Assembly (NCBI GenBank): GCA_029582165.1
Contig: CM055884.1
Coordinates: 13,582,537-13,646,536, forward strand
DNA: 64,000 nt
Direction of reading: 5' to 3'
DNA from: Portulaca oleracea
Lineage: Eukaryota; Streptophyta; Magnoliopsida; Caryophyllales; Portulacaceae
The notes beneath the pieces are model-generated. The model was not told the origin of the DNA and searched no databases. It saw only the letters and a program-made list of their open reading frames with translations. The position numbers and the translations under genes were made by a program. This document shows, one piece after another, positions 35,293 to 46,927 of the stretch. Within the stretch, counting starts at the first letter, position 1; each line of letters opens with the position of its first letter.

Positions 35293-38148
35293 ATGGCGCC
35301 TACAAAACCTGGACAATACCATCCAAAGAAAGCAGCGTGGGCAGCCCATATTGCTCAGAAAGGCAATATGAGTAAGGAATGGGCTGGCCCCGATCAATGG
35401 GACAACAATGACCTTTTGTACTGTCGTACCATGCATATCTCTCATCATGCGTCCCAAATCCCAGTACGTGCCTCTTCACACATCCTTACTTTCACATATG
35501 TGGCCAGACTTTTGACAAACTCTTAAATTGATTTTCTTCGTGTTCTATCACCTTGCAGGCCGACAACGTGCAAGCCTGTGGGGCCATCGGGAAAATAATG
35601 AAACTGTTGGACGGACTAGAACAGCTTGTCTACCCAGCCAAAGAAATAATCCAGGAGGCGGGGTTCGATCATTTGCTCAATGCTCTACAGGCCATGCGAG
35701 AGCCTACCGGACACTGTGTCGTACGTGCCCTGAGAAAACGCTTTTGGGATACGACGAACACATTTCATTTTCCCCGGTGTGAAATGACCATCACACATTT
35801 GGATTTCATAATGGTCATTGGACTGTCCTTTGGTGGTGACCCTCTCTAATACTCCAACGCTTTGGGCCATGATAAGGACTTGCAAGTAGAGTTATTTGGC
35901 CCCGTGATGTTAAATGTGGACGATAATCGTAGTTTCCGATACTCCATTCTCTTTGAAGAAGTTCAAAAGGGAAACTTTTGGGACGACGATTATGAGGAAG
36001 ATCAAAAACGGCGAGTGATTCTTGCCCTCTTCATTAGCACCACAATTTTTTCCGACCGTGGGAATCGTACGTTTTTTCATTACTTGGAGAATCTGGCGGA
36101 CCTTGATAACCTAAATAATATGGCATGGGGTGCCGCTGCTTACACATGCTTTTCCGGGGGCTTCGTTCTGGAGTTCGAGTCCCAAAATCAAAAATCGACA
36201 AGAACAACACCTACCTTTCTGGCTTGTGGAAAGTCATCGAGGTATATCTCTTCTATAACTTTGCTTCCTTTCCAAGAAAATGCACACTGACCTCATTTAT
36301 ATTGGTACAGATCTGGTTTTATGAATATTTTGAGGAGTTATCCCCAAAGTCTAACGTTGGGCCTGTTTTCCCAATCGCTCTTCGTTGGGGTAACGACGAA
36401 TTGGTAGAAAGAAAGCGCAGAGTGGAGCACTTGGAGCTATTCCGTGGACTTTTAAACAATCTCGGACAGGTATAATCCTTTATTTATTCCTTCATCTCAC
36501 TATTTCACAATTATAACCCTATTTAATATATGTTCAGGGTGCACTAAATCCTTGGGCTGCCTATGAGGTTACTGAGGATCAACTTCCTGACTTTGATACC
36601 TTACAAGATATTAATTGTCGAAGGATCCTATTCGAAGGTCCCTTCACTTTTATCTGGTACTGTGGTGAAAGAGTGACCCATCAATGTCTCCATATATAGC
36701 CTCCTTTTGTACCTATAGACCCCCCAGCGAAAATGTTTTATCCTCGCTCCTTGACCCAGGAAGAACTCGAGGCCAATCTTATGGGATTTCCGATCGGGAA
36801 CTTATGGATTGAGGGTGCCAATTATGTCGATTTCGCTCGTTCTCGCCTCATGGGGCCCATGGTAACTATATGATTTAGTTGCTTTCGTATTTACTCTTTC
36901 AAACACTGTGGCTAATCTGGTTAACCTGCAGCGCACCAGAATTCCAGAAGTTCCTAACCCTCTTCGCTTGAGACGCCGCAGAAAAGACTGCCCCGAGCTT
37001 CCATTAGCCTCGAACAGTCAAGGAGTAAGATCTTTACTCACACAACGACGAACAATTTTCTTTTTCTTTACTGGCCTTGTGCTTAACTTTGGAAATAAAT
37101 TCTTTTCCAGTGGAACCGAGAGCAAACTATGGAAGCCATCATGCTCATCTATGGCCTTTGCGATGAGCTCCAGGATATGAGGAGGCGATTTCGGTGCCGG
37201 ATGGGCTTTGGACCCCGACGTGGTGGGCGTGGAGGTAGAGGACCTCATCGTGGTGGTGGTCATCATGGCGGAGGTGGTCACCATGGAGGTGGTCATCACG
37301 GAGGTGACCATGATGATGATGAGGATGAGGATGACGATGACGATGGTGACGACTATGACATGGGTGGAGGTATGCAACTTGGCCCTTATACGCAACAAGG
37401 TGTCGATCCCTCCGGTGAGAGTGGCGGGATGACTATCTACGGCTCCCAACACGGCAACTATGTCCCCAACATCCCCGCAATTCCTGAAGATGTAAGTGAG
37501 GATTCTGCTGGGTCTTCTGGCAACGTGGCTTTCAAATCTACTCGGGGGTCAACTAGGACTCGCAACTATGGGAGGTATCTTAGTGAAAGTGATACCTCAC
37601 AAACCTATGAGTCCACCGACACGTCTACCCTAGAACAGTTATTCGGCAATTTGTCCATTTCGCAGGGATATCCCGAATACCAATAGGATTGGTCCTATGA
37701 TGCCTATCAAACACCCACAGAATAAAAGGATATTCCTCCTGAGGCTCCTGTTCTGGCCATGCCTGCCCCGAACGCCTCTAGCTTCTTTGACTCATCTTCT
37801 TCATACTTCATGGGTAAGGAGGAACCAGTTGAGAAGGAATGCGATGATGATTGGAGCTTAACAACCCCAATCTTGAGAGCTCCCGTTTTGCAAGGTCACT
37901 ATCCAGGCTCCTACCATGTTGATGAGTCAGGGCGAGTTTATACTTATGAAGCCCCTGATTCTTCATGGGTCGAAGAACCTACTGCAGAAGAGTACGGTTC
38001 TGACCCGACTCCTCAACCTTCTTCCTAGGCAGCTGACGGGTGGAACTACTTCACTGGAGAAAACCCTACTCCTTCGCTGACGGGCCGATGCTTCGGTTTT
38101 TCAGGCCCGGAATTTATAGACTTAGTCTCTGACGAAGAGGATCGTTGA
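35293..38148 (+). pseudogene. Antisense plant mobile domain (PMD) gene inside E3
   Basis: Six exons with canonical GT-AG introns: 35293-35463, 35559-36241, 36311-36469, 36538-36861, 36932-37024, 37111-38148. Every junction is phase 0. Exon 2 carries the plant mobile domain (GFDHLLNAL, FWDTTNTFHFP, EMTITHLDF, MAWGAAAY, YLSGLWKVIE). Exon 4 has YCGERVTHQ. Exon 6 encodes a Gly/Arg/His-rich stretch, an Asp/Glu run and a tail ending IDLVSDEEDR. Lesions: stops at 35847, 36697, 37684, 37723 and 38026, and one indel near 36,150 (exon 2 is 683 nt). It runs opposite to gag-pol. PMD proteins include MAIN/MAIL1 and many TE-borne relatives; the role within the element is unknown. Confidence 0.82.
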
Positions 38149-38917
38149 GAATTATCCATGTATAATGCTTAAACAACTGCTGTCTTGTTTGTTATTTGAC
38201 TCATGAGCTATCCTAGATGCAAACATTGATGCAAATGCTAATGTATGAATTACTATGTTTTTGTTTATTATTTTTCTTTAAGAGAAACCAAATGAAATGC
38301 AAGACACTACAGATAAAGAAAGACATTGAGCTGTGGTCAAAACAAAAGTAAATTTTTATAAATATTGTTAGAAGCAATTAAATATTGGTTACACCAAAAT
38401 TTACATAACAAGCCTCCCTGCAAATAGTGACTCAGGCCTTTAATCCGCCCAAACAACTTGACAAATCCGCGAGGATTGGCCTCGCTCCCTGAACTCAACA
38501 CTGTTGACAGCCCACTATCATGAACAATTCCTTCCATTTGACAAATCCGCGAGGATTGACTTTGTTCCCCGGACTTAAAATCCGCGAAGTCCCAATCCCA
38601 TCCAACCTTGGTGTCGGTCCACTATCACAATTGTTTAATTGAATCTGCACCTCAATCTACTCGGAGTCCTTGATACACATCACTTCTATGACAAGGATTA
38701 AAATCCGCGAGAATATACTGCTCATAGAGTCATATCCCAAAATCCGCGAGGACTTCTAGTTCACATCCACCTCCTTGCACCCAAACTTTGAATCTTTAAA
38801 GTCTATAAAATTCGCGAGGATCTACCATCCATAGAATCATAAAACTTCCCCCACATCTACCCTGTGGCTCGACTTCTTCCACAAAATCCGCGAGAAACTC
38901 ACCCTACTACCCAAAAT
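38149..38917. other. Spacer between the two antisense genes of E3
   Basis: Holds the 3' UTR of the PMD gene and seven copies of the AAATCCGCGAG motif from 38,463 to 38,895. Confidence 0.6.
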
Positions 38918-41049
38918 ATGTCGTTCCAAAAAGAGTTAGAACAATGGATGCTTTCACTTCCATTTGCTGAAAAGGAAGAACTGAAAAGGTACAATCTTCA
39001 CACCCTAATTAGTTTAAGGCAAGTGAGAATCATGTGGGATTTTTTGAGGGCTGCTATTGAATTATGGGACCCTAAACTCCATCTATTTAGATTTGGAGAA
39101 AAAGAACTGCGTCCTCTCCCCGAGGAATTCGGGGCAATATTAGGCTTTAAGTTCACCTCAACACCCGTAATTCCGACTTCTTCCAAAAATACTGTCCCGA
39201 GATATACTTCTCTACTCGGGTTGGAGAAAGACAACCTAGAGAAAATTTTAGAAGGTGAAAGAGTAAACTTTATGCCTTTAATTTCCTTGTTCAAAAGTGA
39301 TGACGAACGAAACAGTGTCGAGAGAAAAGTTAGGGCTTTAGTTCTGTGCCTGTTGGGGGGATTTTGTTTCTATCACGGTGGTATGAATAGCGGTCCAGCC
39401 TCATTAATTAACATCAGCGAGAGTCTCCGCTGCGATCAAAATCTAGCACCAATGATCGTGACCGAAACTATCTTGTGCTTGGATCGACTATGTGAGGAAC
39501 CCGAGAGTGACTTCTCAGGAAGCCCCCTGCTGCTTCAGGTAAATTTTTAGATTAATTTCCACCTTTTCAATTGAAATCCGCGAGGATCCTGTCTTCAAAA
39601 CAAGTACCAGACTGATTTATTTGTAAAACTCCTATGAGTTCCTCGAGAATTTTTTTTTTTTTGAGCAATACATATCAAACACATTCCTTTTTCTGAATTT
39701 TGTCCCTAAATCCGCGAGGATCCAATTTGAACATCATTGTAAATCTTCGTCAAATACACTTGCTACTAAGATTTATTTATGCAATTTTCAAGAAATCTGC
39801 GAGAATCCCCTGAAACTGTCTCCTGGAATTTCCTCGCAAATCCGCGAGAATTCGTCTTGTTCTAAATCCTCTTGCTTGCTCTTGCAGATATGGTTAATGG
39901 AACACACCCGCTTCTTAGCACCTCCTAAGAATGAGTCGACATTCCGGATGTCCCAGTTTTGCCAACGTGCCCGTAAATATAAAGAACGTTCAACGGACAA
40001 GTGGTGAAATGGTTTGTTGAAGAGATGATCATCAAGTGACATATTACTTGGTGGAGGATGAGGGAAGTAGTGACCGTTGATCATCGATCCCCGTTTGTGA
40101 GACTTGTGGGCCTGACGCATACCACCTATTATTTCCCTGAGCGAGCCAAACGTCAAATTAGGAGAAAACAGTGGATTCCAACACTTGACTGCATCCCACC
40201 TAACCCTAGAGTCATTGCTAATGATGTTGTGAAAGTTAGATCTTGGCAAGACTATTGGATGAGCAGACCTGTTCTCACTGTACCTACAACGGGCGGGAGC
40301 ACCTTTGTATCTGAAGCTTATCGCCATTGGATAACTGAAACAGACCCGACTATCAGGAAGGACTTAAAAGAGAGGGAAGAAAAGGGGTGGCAACCCTTAC
40401 CCACTGGAGTCCGCCCTCTTAGCTCAACTGCTACGACGCAGCGCACTCGCCCCCGATAAAGACCCTTAGTGATAAGGGAACCTAGACCTACTCAAACTTT
40501 ATCTCAACAAACTCCAAAGAATGGTTGAAAAGGCAAAGAGAAGGCTCCAAATGACCCGACTATTAGGAAAAGACAATGAAGAGTATCTTCAAAAGGTGAA
40601 GGATCTAGGTCGAGCACCACTCCAGAGACAGGAAAGAAACTCAAGCAAGATTAAAGAACTGATGTTGTTTTGCCTTTAACTTTTAGGGTTTTCTTTAGTT
40701 TTTTTTTTTTTGATACTGATGAACGGTTTAGTTGCAAGTTGGAAGGTTGCATGCTTGGTGTGCTTTTTTTTTAATTTGAATTTTGTGATTTTGGATTATT
40801 GGACTTCAAGTTTGATTGAAATAAGAATTTTTCGTTTATGAACTTTCAGAATTTTCAACGATAGATGTAAAATCCGCGAGAATTTCTGCATAAGAACAAT
40901 CCAATTCCGTAAATTTATAAGAAAATCCGCGAGAATCACAGAAAAGAAAAAAAAAACTTATTTTTGAACAAAATTTTGTAAAATCCGCGAAGATTTATGC
41001 ATAAAAAAAATCAATTCCGCAAATTCAAATGAAAATCCGCGAGAATCAC

Positions 41050-41094
<45 letters not shown>

Positions 41095-41415
41095 AGCCCC
41101 CACTTCGAATAGAAACAGAGTTTGTATGTATTTTGGGCTGAAGGTGAAGAAAAATCCGCGAGAGTCCAGAAGCTTTGGTGTGGGGAAGTGTATGAGAAAT
41201 TGGGTTGATGGCAATCTACGCAAATTCTGACCCAGATTTTGTAAAATCCGCGAGGATCCATAGTACTTTAAAGGCCCAAAATTGAGTTAGGCTGCGAAAG
41301 GGCATAGTTCGGGACCTAAGTACCCAAAATCCGCGAGGAGCTGCCGAGGCTTAGATAAGATTTTTGAAATTTTGAGCCCTACAAAGGTTTTAAGTTTCAT
41401 GGGATCCGCGAGGAG
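38461..41415. repeat. Dispersed AAATCC-GCGA-GGATTT repeats, middle clusters
   Basis: Seven copies at 38,461-38,895, four in the intron at 39,539-39,887 and eight at 40,868-41,415. There is none in the exons at 38918-39538 and 39888-40459. Confidence 0.88.
38918..40459 (+). pseudogene. Second antisense gene of E3, DUF7745-like
   Basis: Exon 1 is 38918-39538, starting at an ATG followed by SFQKELEQWML and containing VRIMWDFLRAAIELWDP, EKELRPLPEEFGAILGF and CLLGGFCFYHGG. The intron is 39539-39887 (GT...TTGCAG, phase 0). Exon 2 continues with IWLMEHTRFLAPP, stops at TGA 40005-40007, and goes on in another frame with RLVGLTHTTYYFPERAKRQ to a stop at 40457-40459. The layout resembles plant DUF7745 proteins, common in TE-rich loci; function unknown. 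Four repeat motifs lie in the intron and none in the exons. It is a pseudogene by frameshift and an additional TGA near 40,047. Confidence 0.7.
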
Positions 41416-41640
41416 TCCATGTTGCTTTAAGGGTCGAAAACGGATAACCGAAATAAATTATCAGGAAATTTATTTGTTTAGGCCAGACTTAAAGAAGCTT
41501 CCTACGTACCCACATTATGAGTGGAATCAGGCCTCCGTAGTTCAAGAAAGAATTCAGTTGCTAACCCGATGAGTTAGTAGCTGATAATTTTAAGAATAGT
41601 TGCTGGTTTTGGTCACCAGTTTCTATATCCACTTTTACCC
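40460..41640. other. E3 noncoding region between integrase and antisense gene
   Basis: Contains repeat motifs, T and A homopolymers and a poly(A) run of about 40 at 41,053-41,092. The first 240 bases still look coding-like (Lys/Arg-rich) and may be the decayed end of the DUF7745-like gene. Confidence 0.5.
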
Positions 41641-41877
41641 TTAAGCATAAAACTTTTTCAATTGATCTAAATTAGTTAGCTGAGCATATTCGTCGCCCTC
41701 CAAATCCATCAACTTCACAGCTCCTCTGGGAAGAATTGTCTTTATAATGTATGGACCCATCCAATTGGGCCTAAACTTCCCTCTTGGATCCTGGATAGGT
41801 GCCCTTATTTCTTTCATTACCAAATCACCTTCTCCAAGGTCCTTTGGCTTAACCTTTTTGTTAAACGCCCTGGACAC
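41641..41877 (-). pseudogene. pol: E3 integrase C-terminal segment
   Basis: 78 residues with GDLVMKEIRAP, FRPNWMGPYIIKTILPRGA and LMDLEGDE, typical of the end of Tat-type integrase. It is in a different frame from the preceding segment, so a frameshift lies near 41,900-41,960. Confidence 0.8.
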
Positions 41878-41957
41878 GCGGTTCTGATATTATCTGGACA
41901 TTATGCATGGCTCTGAGTCTCCTCTCATCAATATTAACCAACTCCTCATATCTAGCC

Positions 41958-42299
41958 TTAGCCCAATCCGCCTCCGGAATCTGGCTTTCTACTATAATTT
42001 GTAGGGAGGGTATTGCCTGGTAGAACCGCTTCTATTCCGTATACCAAGGAGTAAGTAGTTGCTCCGGTGGATGTACGAATAGAAGTCCGATAACCCCACA
42101 ACGCGAAGGGTAACTTGTCTGGCCAATCCTTATACGTTGTGGCCATTTTCTCTATTATCCTAGTGACGTTCTTGTTAGCTGCCTCAACCGCTCCGTTGGT
42201 TTGAGGTCGATACACCGAAGATCTATGATGCTGGATCTTATACTTGGCTAACAACTCTGCTGTTTCCTTCTTAAAGTAAACTCTATTATCACTTATCAA
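41958..42299 (-). pseudogene. pol: E3 integrase core, second part
   Basis: Contains the second catalytic Asp in ISDNRVYF (the usual Gly after DN is Arg) and the Glu in NGAVEAANK, then LPFALWGYRTS and YSLVYGIEAVLP. It is separated from the first part by a stop at 42,315. Confidence 0.82.
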
Positions 42300-42314
42300 C
42301 TCATGAGGTACTCC

Positions 42315-42962
42315 CTAACGGCATATTATGTTTCTATGTATGAATTTAGCGACGTGCTTAGAAGTCAATTTTGCATAAGATGCCGCCTCTACCCATTTCG
42401 TGAAGTAGTCAATGGCTACAAGCACATACTCATGTCCCCCTGTTCCTTTAGGAGTGATCTTCCCTATGATATCGATGCCCCACACCGAAAATGGCCAAGG
42501 TGAGGTTAAAGTAGTTAAAAATGAAGGAGGTTGATGTTGCAAGTTCGCATAAATTTGGCATTTGTAGCACCTTTTTACGTAATCGTGACAATCAGCCTCC
42601 ATAGTTGACCAATAATACCCCATTCTTTGTATCTTTTTGGATAACATCCATCCGTTCATATGTGGACCACATTCTCCTCCATGAACTTCTCCCATCAAGT
42701 TCTTGGCTTCATTTTGGTCTAGAGAAAGCAAATTAATGCCCATGTCAGTTTTCTTGTACAACTGATCCTGAATCAAACAATATTGTGAAGTCAGAAATCT
42801 AATTGCTCTTTGTGATCTCGTCGTGGAATTTTCAGGGTAAGCTCCTTTGGTAAGGTATCGATGTATGTCATAATACCAACAAGTTGGATCTACCTCACAA
42901 ACCTCTAGAGAATAAACATAAGTTGGTTGATCCCTTCGCTCTATACATATAGGCATAGACAC
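42315..42962 (-). pseudogene. pol: E3 integrase zinc finger and core, first part
   Basis: 215 residues. The HHCC-type finger ends CHDYVKRCYKCQIY, followed by the first catalytic Asp in VWGIDIIGKI and AIDYFTKWVEA. Upstream the same frame holds TGA near 42,968 and another stop at 43,053. Confidence 0.85.
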
Positions 42963-43052
42963 AGCTCATCTCGGAATATTAAGCATGGATGACAGCTTAG
43001 CTAAAGCATAAGCCAATTCATTATGTTCCCGAGGTAAATAAGCGAAAACTAT

Positions 43053-44522
43053 CTAATCGAAATGCTCCGCTAAGTCTCTTACATAAGCTTGGTAAGGTGC
43101 CAAAGCTTCGTTCTTCACTTTCCATTTGTTAGAAACTTGATTTATTATGAGACTTGAATCACCAAATATTCTTATGCACCTTATGCCCATCTCCATCGCG
43201 GCTTGCATACCAATGATGCATGCTTCATATTCAGCTGCATTGTTCGTTGCTTCAAAATCTGATTTTACTGAAATCGGAGTATGTGCTCCTTCAGGTGAAA
43301 TCAAAATGATTCCTACTCCATATCCACTTTGATTAGAGGCCCCATCGAAATACATATCCCAAATATCTTCTTGGGTTTGAAATACTTCTTCATCAGGAAA
43401 TTTAAGTTCTTCTTCGTGGGCCTCCTCTATGGGTAAATCGGCCAGAAAATCCGCGACCACTCTTCCTTTTATGGCTTTTTGTGGAACAAATTGTAAATCA
43501 AACTCTGATAGCATGACCATCCACCAAGCTACTCTGCTATTGACCAATGGTTGCTCCATCAGATATTTGAGAGGATTCATGAAAGCGGTCACATGCACAG
43601 TATGAGAAAGCATGTAGTGACGTAATTTCCTCGTTGCCCAAACAAGAGCAAGGGACAACCTCTCTATATCGGAGTACCGGGTCTCATATTCCAAGAATTT
43701 TTTACTTAAATAATATATTGCTCGTTCTTCTCCTTCATATCTTTGGGCTAACATAGCCCCGATTGCTATCTTTGTGATGGTTAAATATAAAAGCAACGGT
43801 TCACCAGGCATGGGTGGAACTAAAACAGGCGGATTAGCCAAGTACTCCTTGATTTTGTCAAAGGCAGCTTGACATTTTTCATCCCATTCTGGTTTGACTC
43901 CTTTCTTTAACTTCTTAAATATAGGGTCGCATATCATGGTCAGTTTAGATATAAACCGACTGATATATTGTAATCGCCCTAGGAAACCTCTTATCTCCTT
44001 TTCCGTCCTAGGCGGTGGCATTTCCTGTATCGCCTTAATTTTTGCGGGATCAACCTCAATACCTCTAGAACTTACTACAAAACCTAATAGTTTACCTGAA
44101 GTTACTCCAAAGGCACATTTCTGTGGATTTAACCTCATTGCGTACTTACGAAGCCTAAGGAAAAATTTTCTAAGGCTATCTAAATGTGTGCCACGATCCA
44201 CAGATTTAATGATCATATCATCCACATAGACTTCTGCCTCTCTATGCATCATATCATGTAACAATGTGGTGGCCGTCCTTTGATAGGTCGCCCTGGCATT
44301 CTTCAACCCAAATGGCATTACTACGTGAGCGTACTGATGAGTGATGAAGGTTGTCTTCTCCATATCCTCCTCGGCCATATTAACCTGGTTGTAACCTGAG
44401 TACCCATCCATGAATGAAAGAAGGGCATGACCACAAGTATTGTCCACTGGAACATCAATATGGGGTAAAGGGAAGTCATCCTTCGGACTCGCCTTGTTTA
44501 GATCTCTAAAATCTACACACAT
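43053..44522 (-). pseudogene. pol: E3 reverse transcriptase, RNase H and archaeal-type RNase H
   Basis: 489 residues. Reverse transcriptase starts MCVDFRDLNKASPKDDFPLP and carries MPFGLKNARATYQR and catalytic YVDD near residue 102. The first RNase H (about 250-350) is degenerate: the expected Asp-Ala-Ser is YLTITKIAIGAML. A second RNase H near 395-480 has MYFDGASNQSGYGVGI, NNAAEYEACIIGM and IFGDSSLIINQV, the archaeal-like domain acquired by Tat elements. The loss of catalytic residues in the first domain beside an intact second one is a known Tat pattern. Confidence 0.9.
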
Positions 44523-44540
44523 CCGAACTCTCCCGTCCTT

Positions 44541-45635
44541 CTACGGAACTGGGACAACATTTGCTATCCATTGTGGATATTCTGACACCCTAATGAATCC
44601 TGCACTTAACTGCTTTTCAACCTCTTCCTTGATCTTCAACGCCCATTCTGGTTTTATACGTCGAAGCTTCTGCTTTACTGGTTTAGCGTCAGGGTAAAGT
44701 GGTATTCTATGCTCAGCTATTTCCCTGTCTATACCGGGCATATCCTGGTATGACCAGGCAAAGACATCTACGAATTCTCGTAGGAGTAAAGTAAATTGCG
44801 TCTGCTCCTCGAGAGTTAAGGATTTCCCGATTTTGGTTAGCTTAGGTTCTTCCGGGGTACCTAAATTCACAGTTATGGTCTCCTCAATTACCGAGATCCG
44901 ATTTTCATGGTCCTCTACTGCCTTTAAAAGGTCTTTAGGGATTTCATATTCGTTTACAGCATCGTTATTATTTTCATTTGAGGCCAAGTAGTTTAGGGAT
45001 GGGGAATGAGAAAAGTCGTAAGCAAAAGAGTTCATTGAATTGAATTGAGAAACAAGAACATCAACAGATGACTCAACAGACTCTCTTGAAGTAGATGCAA
45101 TAGACTTAGTGGGCTTAAAGCCCAACCCTAGAACAGACTCGGAAAATGGAACAGAAACGGAATGAAAACTAGACCCAGACCCATAAACAGACTCTCCTAA
45201 AGCTAGAGTGAACTCCTTGTCACCGTCAGCCGCTATCCAAGTGATCTGCTTTCTCTCTTGGCCCCATGTTGCGATGAGCTTAGTAGGATCAAAATCCATG
45301 CTTGATAGGGCTAAAGAAAGAGCCTCCACAGGTTTCTCTTCTTTTTGTGCCTCTTGTCCAAACAAAATCCCAAAGATATTACTCCCGGCTAAATGAGTCC
45401 AATCTAGTGGGGACCTTTTCTCCCGTGCTGGTGTGAATTGTTCCTCCTCAAGTAGCATGCATTCGTTGAAAATCTCCAGACCTGGAACCAAAATCCCTTT
45501 GTTTTTTAAGTAATATGGCCCCGGAAAGTCAAAGTAGGGAAAACAATCTCCTTCTTTCATAAACTGCCCATTGAGCATGAGTGGATACGGCTTTACACTA
45601 TAAACCGGTATTGGCTCATTTTTCTTAACCCTCAC
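44541..45635 (-). pseudogene. pol: E3 pol linker and start of reverse transcriptase
   Basis: 364 residues. A long linker of unknown fold comes first, then FVDVFAWSYQDMPGID and RIKPEWALKIKEEVEKQL, the standard entry to Tat reverse transcriptase. A stop at 44541-44543 falls just after NVVPVP. Confidence 0.82.
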
Positions 45636-45646
45636 AACCCTTTTTG

Positions 45647-46135
45647 CTAACCGTTCTCCTCCTCGGTTGGGGTATACCCTAGTCCAAAATGGTGGTTGCC
45701 CTTTTGAGTCAAGAGGAAAGATGTAAGCCCTTGAGCTCTCCTTCCTAAAGGTAAACCAGGAAAATAACCATGCTTCTTGAGGATAGCATTAACTTTCCGG
45801 TTGGAATAAGGATCAAAATCCAAGGGTGCTTCGTCCTTCTCTAAAGTAGCAACAATATCGAAGTGATGGAATTCTTCATCCTTTGAATTATGTTCCACTT
45901 CTAAAATCGGCTTTTTAGAAGTAATTATGGCAGATAATTCCTCTCCCTTGATGGTTATTACTCGCCCCTTGACCATCATCTTTACTTTCTGGTGTAAGGT
46001 AGATGACACCGCTCGTTGTTCGTGCAACCAAGGACACCCTAGTAGCAGGTTAAAGGAAGCTGGAATATCCAGTACCAGAAACTCAATGTTGCTAGAAATC
46101 GTATCCATAGTGATAGGCAAGAGGATTGAACCCAA
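45647..46135 (-). pseudogene. pol: E3 protease C-terminal part and G-patch-like segment
   Basis: Contains FLVLDIPASFNLLLGCPWLH and LHQKVKMMVKG, the C-terminal lobe of the Tat protease, and a short Gly-rich LPLGRRAQG...FGLGY stretch. It is in a different frame from both neighbours. Confidence 0.75.
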
Positions 46136-46239
46136 AATTCGTCTAGGAGTATTATCATAAGCCCTAAGTTGGATGGCTTGTTAAGTAAGCTGATGGGATT
46201 GAATACCCAGCTTTTGAGCTGTCCTCCATGGACAAATAT

Positions 46240-46794
46240 TCACGGAGGATCCGTTATCAATAACACTAAAGGTATCACCTTATTGGAACAACCCACAGTT
46301 AAGTATAAGGCCTTGTTGTGTGCAAGACCTTCTTTAGGCAAATCCTCATCACTGAAGGTTATAGTGCTCTTGCCGGATGTGACAAAAGACACTACTTCCT
46401 CGAGTGTGGTTTCAGGTGACACTTCAATCTTACTTAAAGCCTCGATTAAAGCCTGCCTATGCTTTTGTGAGGCGGCGAGTAATTGCCAAACAGTGACATC
46501 CATCTTCAATCTCTTCAACTGTTTCAGCATAAGGTCTTCTTCGGGAGTAGGGATCGCTGTCTCCCCGACTTTCTCCTTCCCTTTGTCTTGGGGTTGGACT
46601 TGGGAAGGACCTCCCAGATAGTTATGGCGTCCGGACCGGGTAAGAAAGGTAGCGCCCGGGGTTTTAGTTTGACTAGATTTTGCTACTCCCCAAAAGTCAT
46701 TATCACTGTCCGAATTCCAGAAGTTGTTACTGACATTATTGGTGTGAGGTTCACCATAGACATCTTCTTCATCGCTAGCCCATAAACCATTCAC
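46240..46794 (-). pseudogene. pol: E3 protease N-terminal part
   Basis: 184 residues with TFLTRSGR and GLAHNKALYLTVGC. The active-site Asp-Asn-Gly triplet lies in the neighbouring frame at about 46,255, showing a one-base shift just before it. Confidence 0.72.
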
Positions 46795-46927
46795 CCCATA
46801 GTCATCAAAGAAGCAACGCGTGATGTAATTGGGCTTCTTTTTATCAGTAATGAAATCAGAAGGATCCCATTCACATTCTTCGAAAATGGCATGTATGTGT
46901 AAAGAACCTAGTGGGTTGCGTGTTGCT

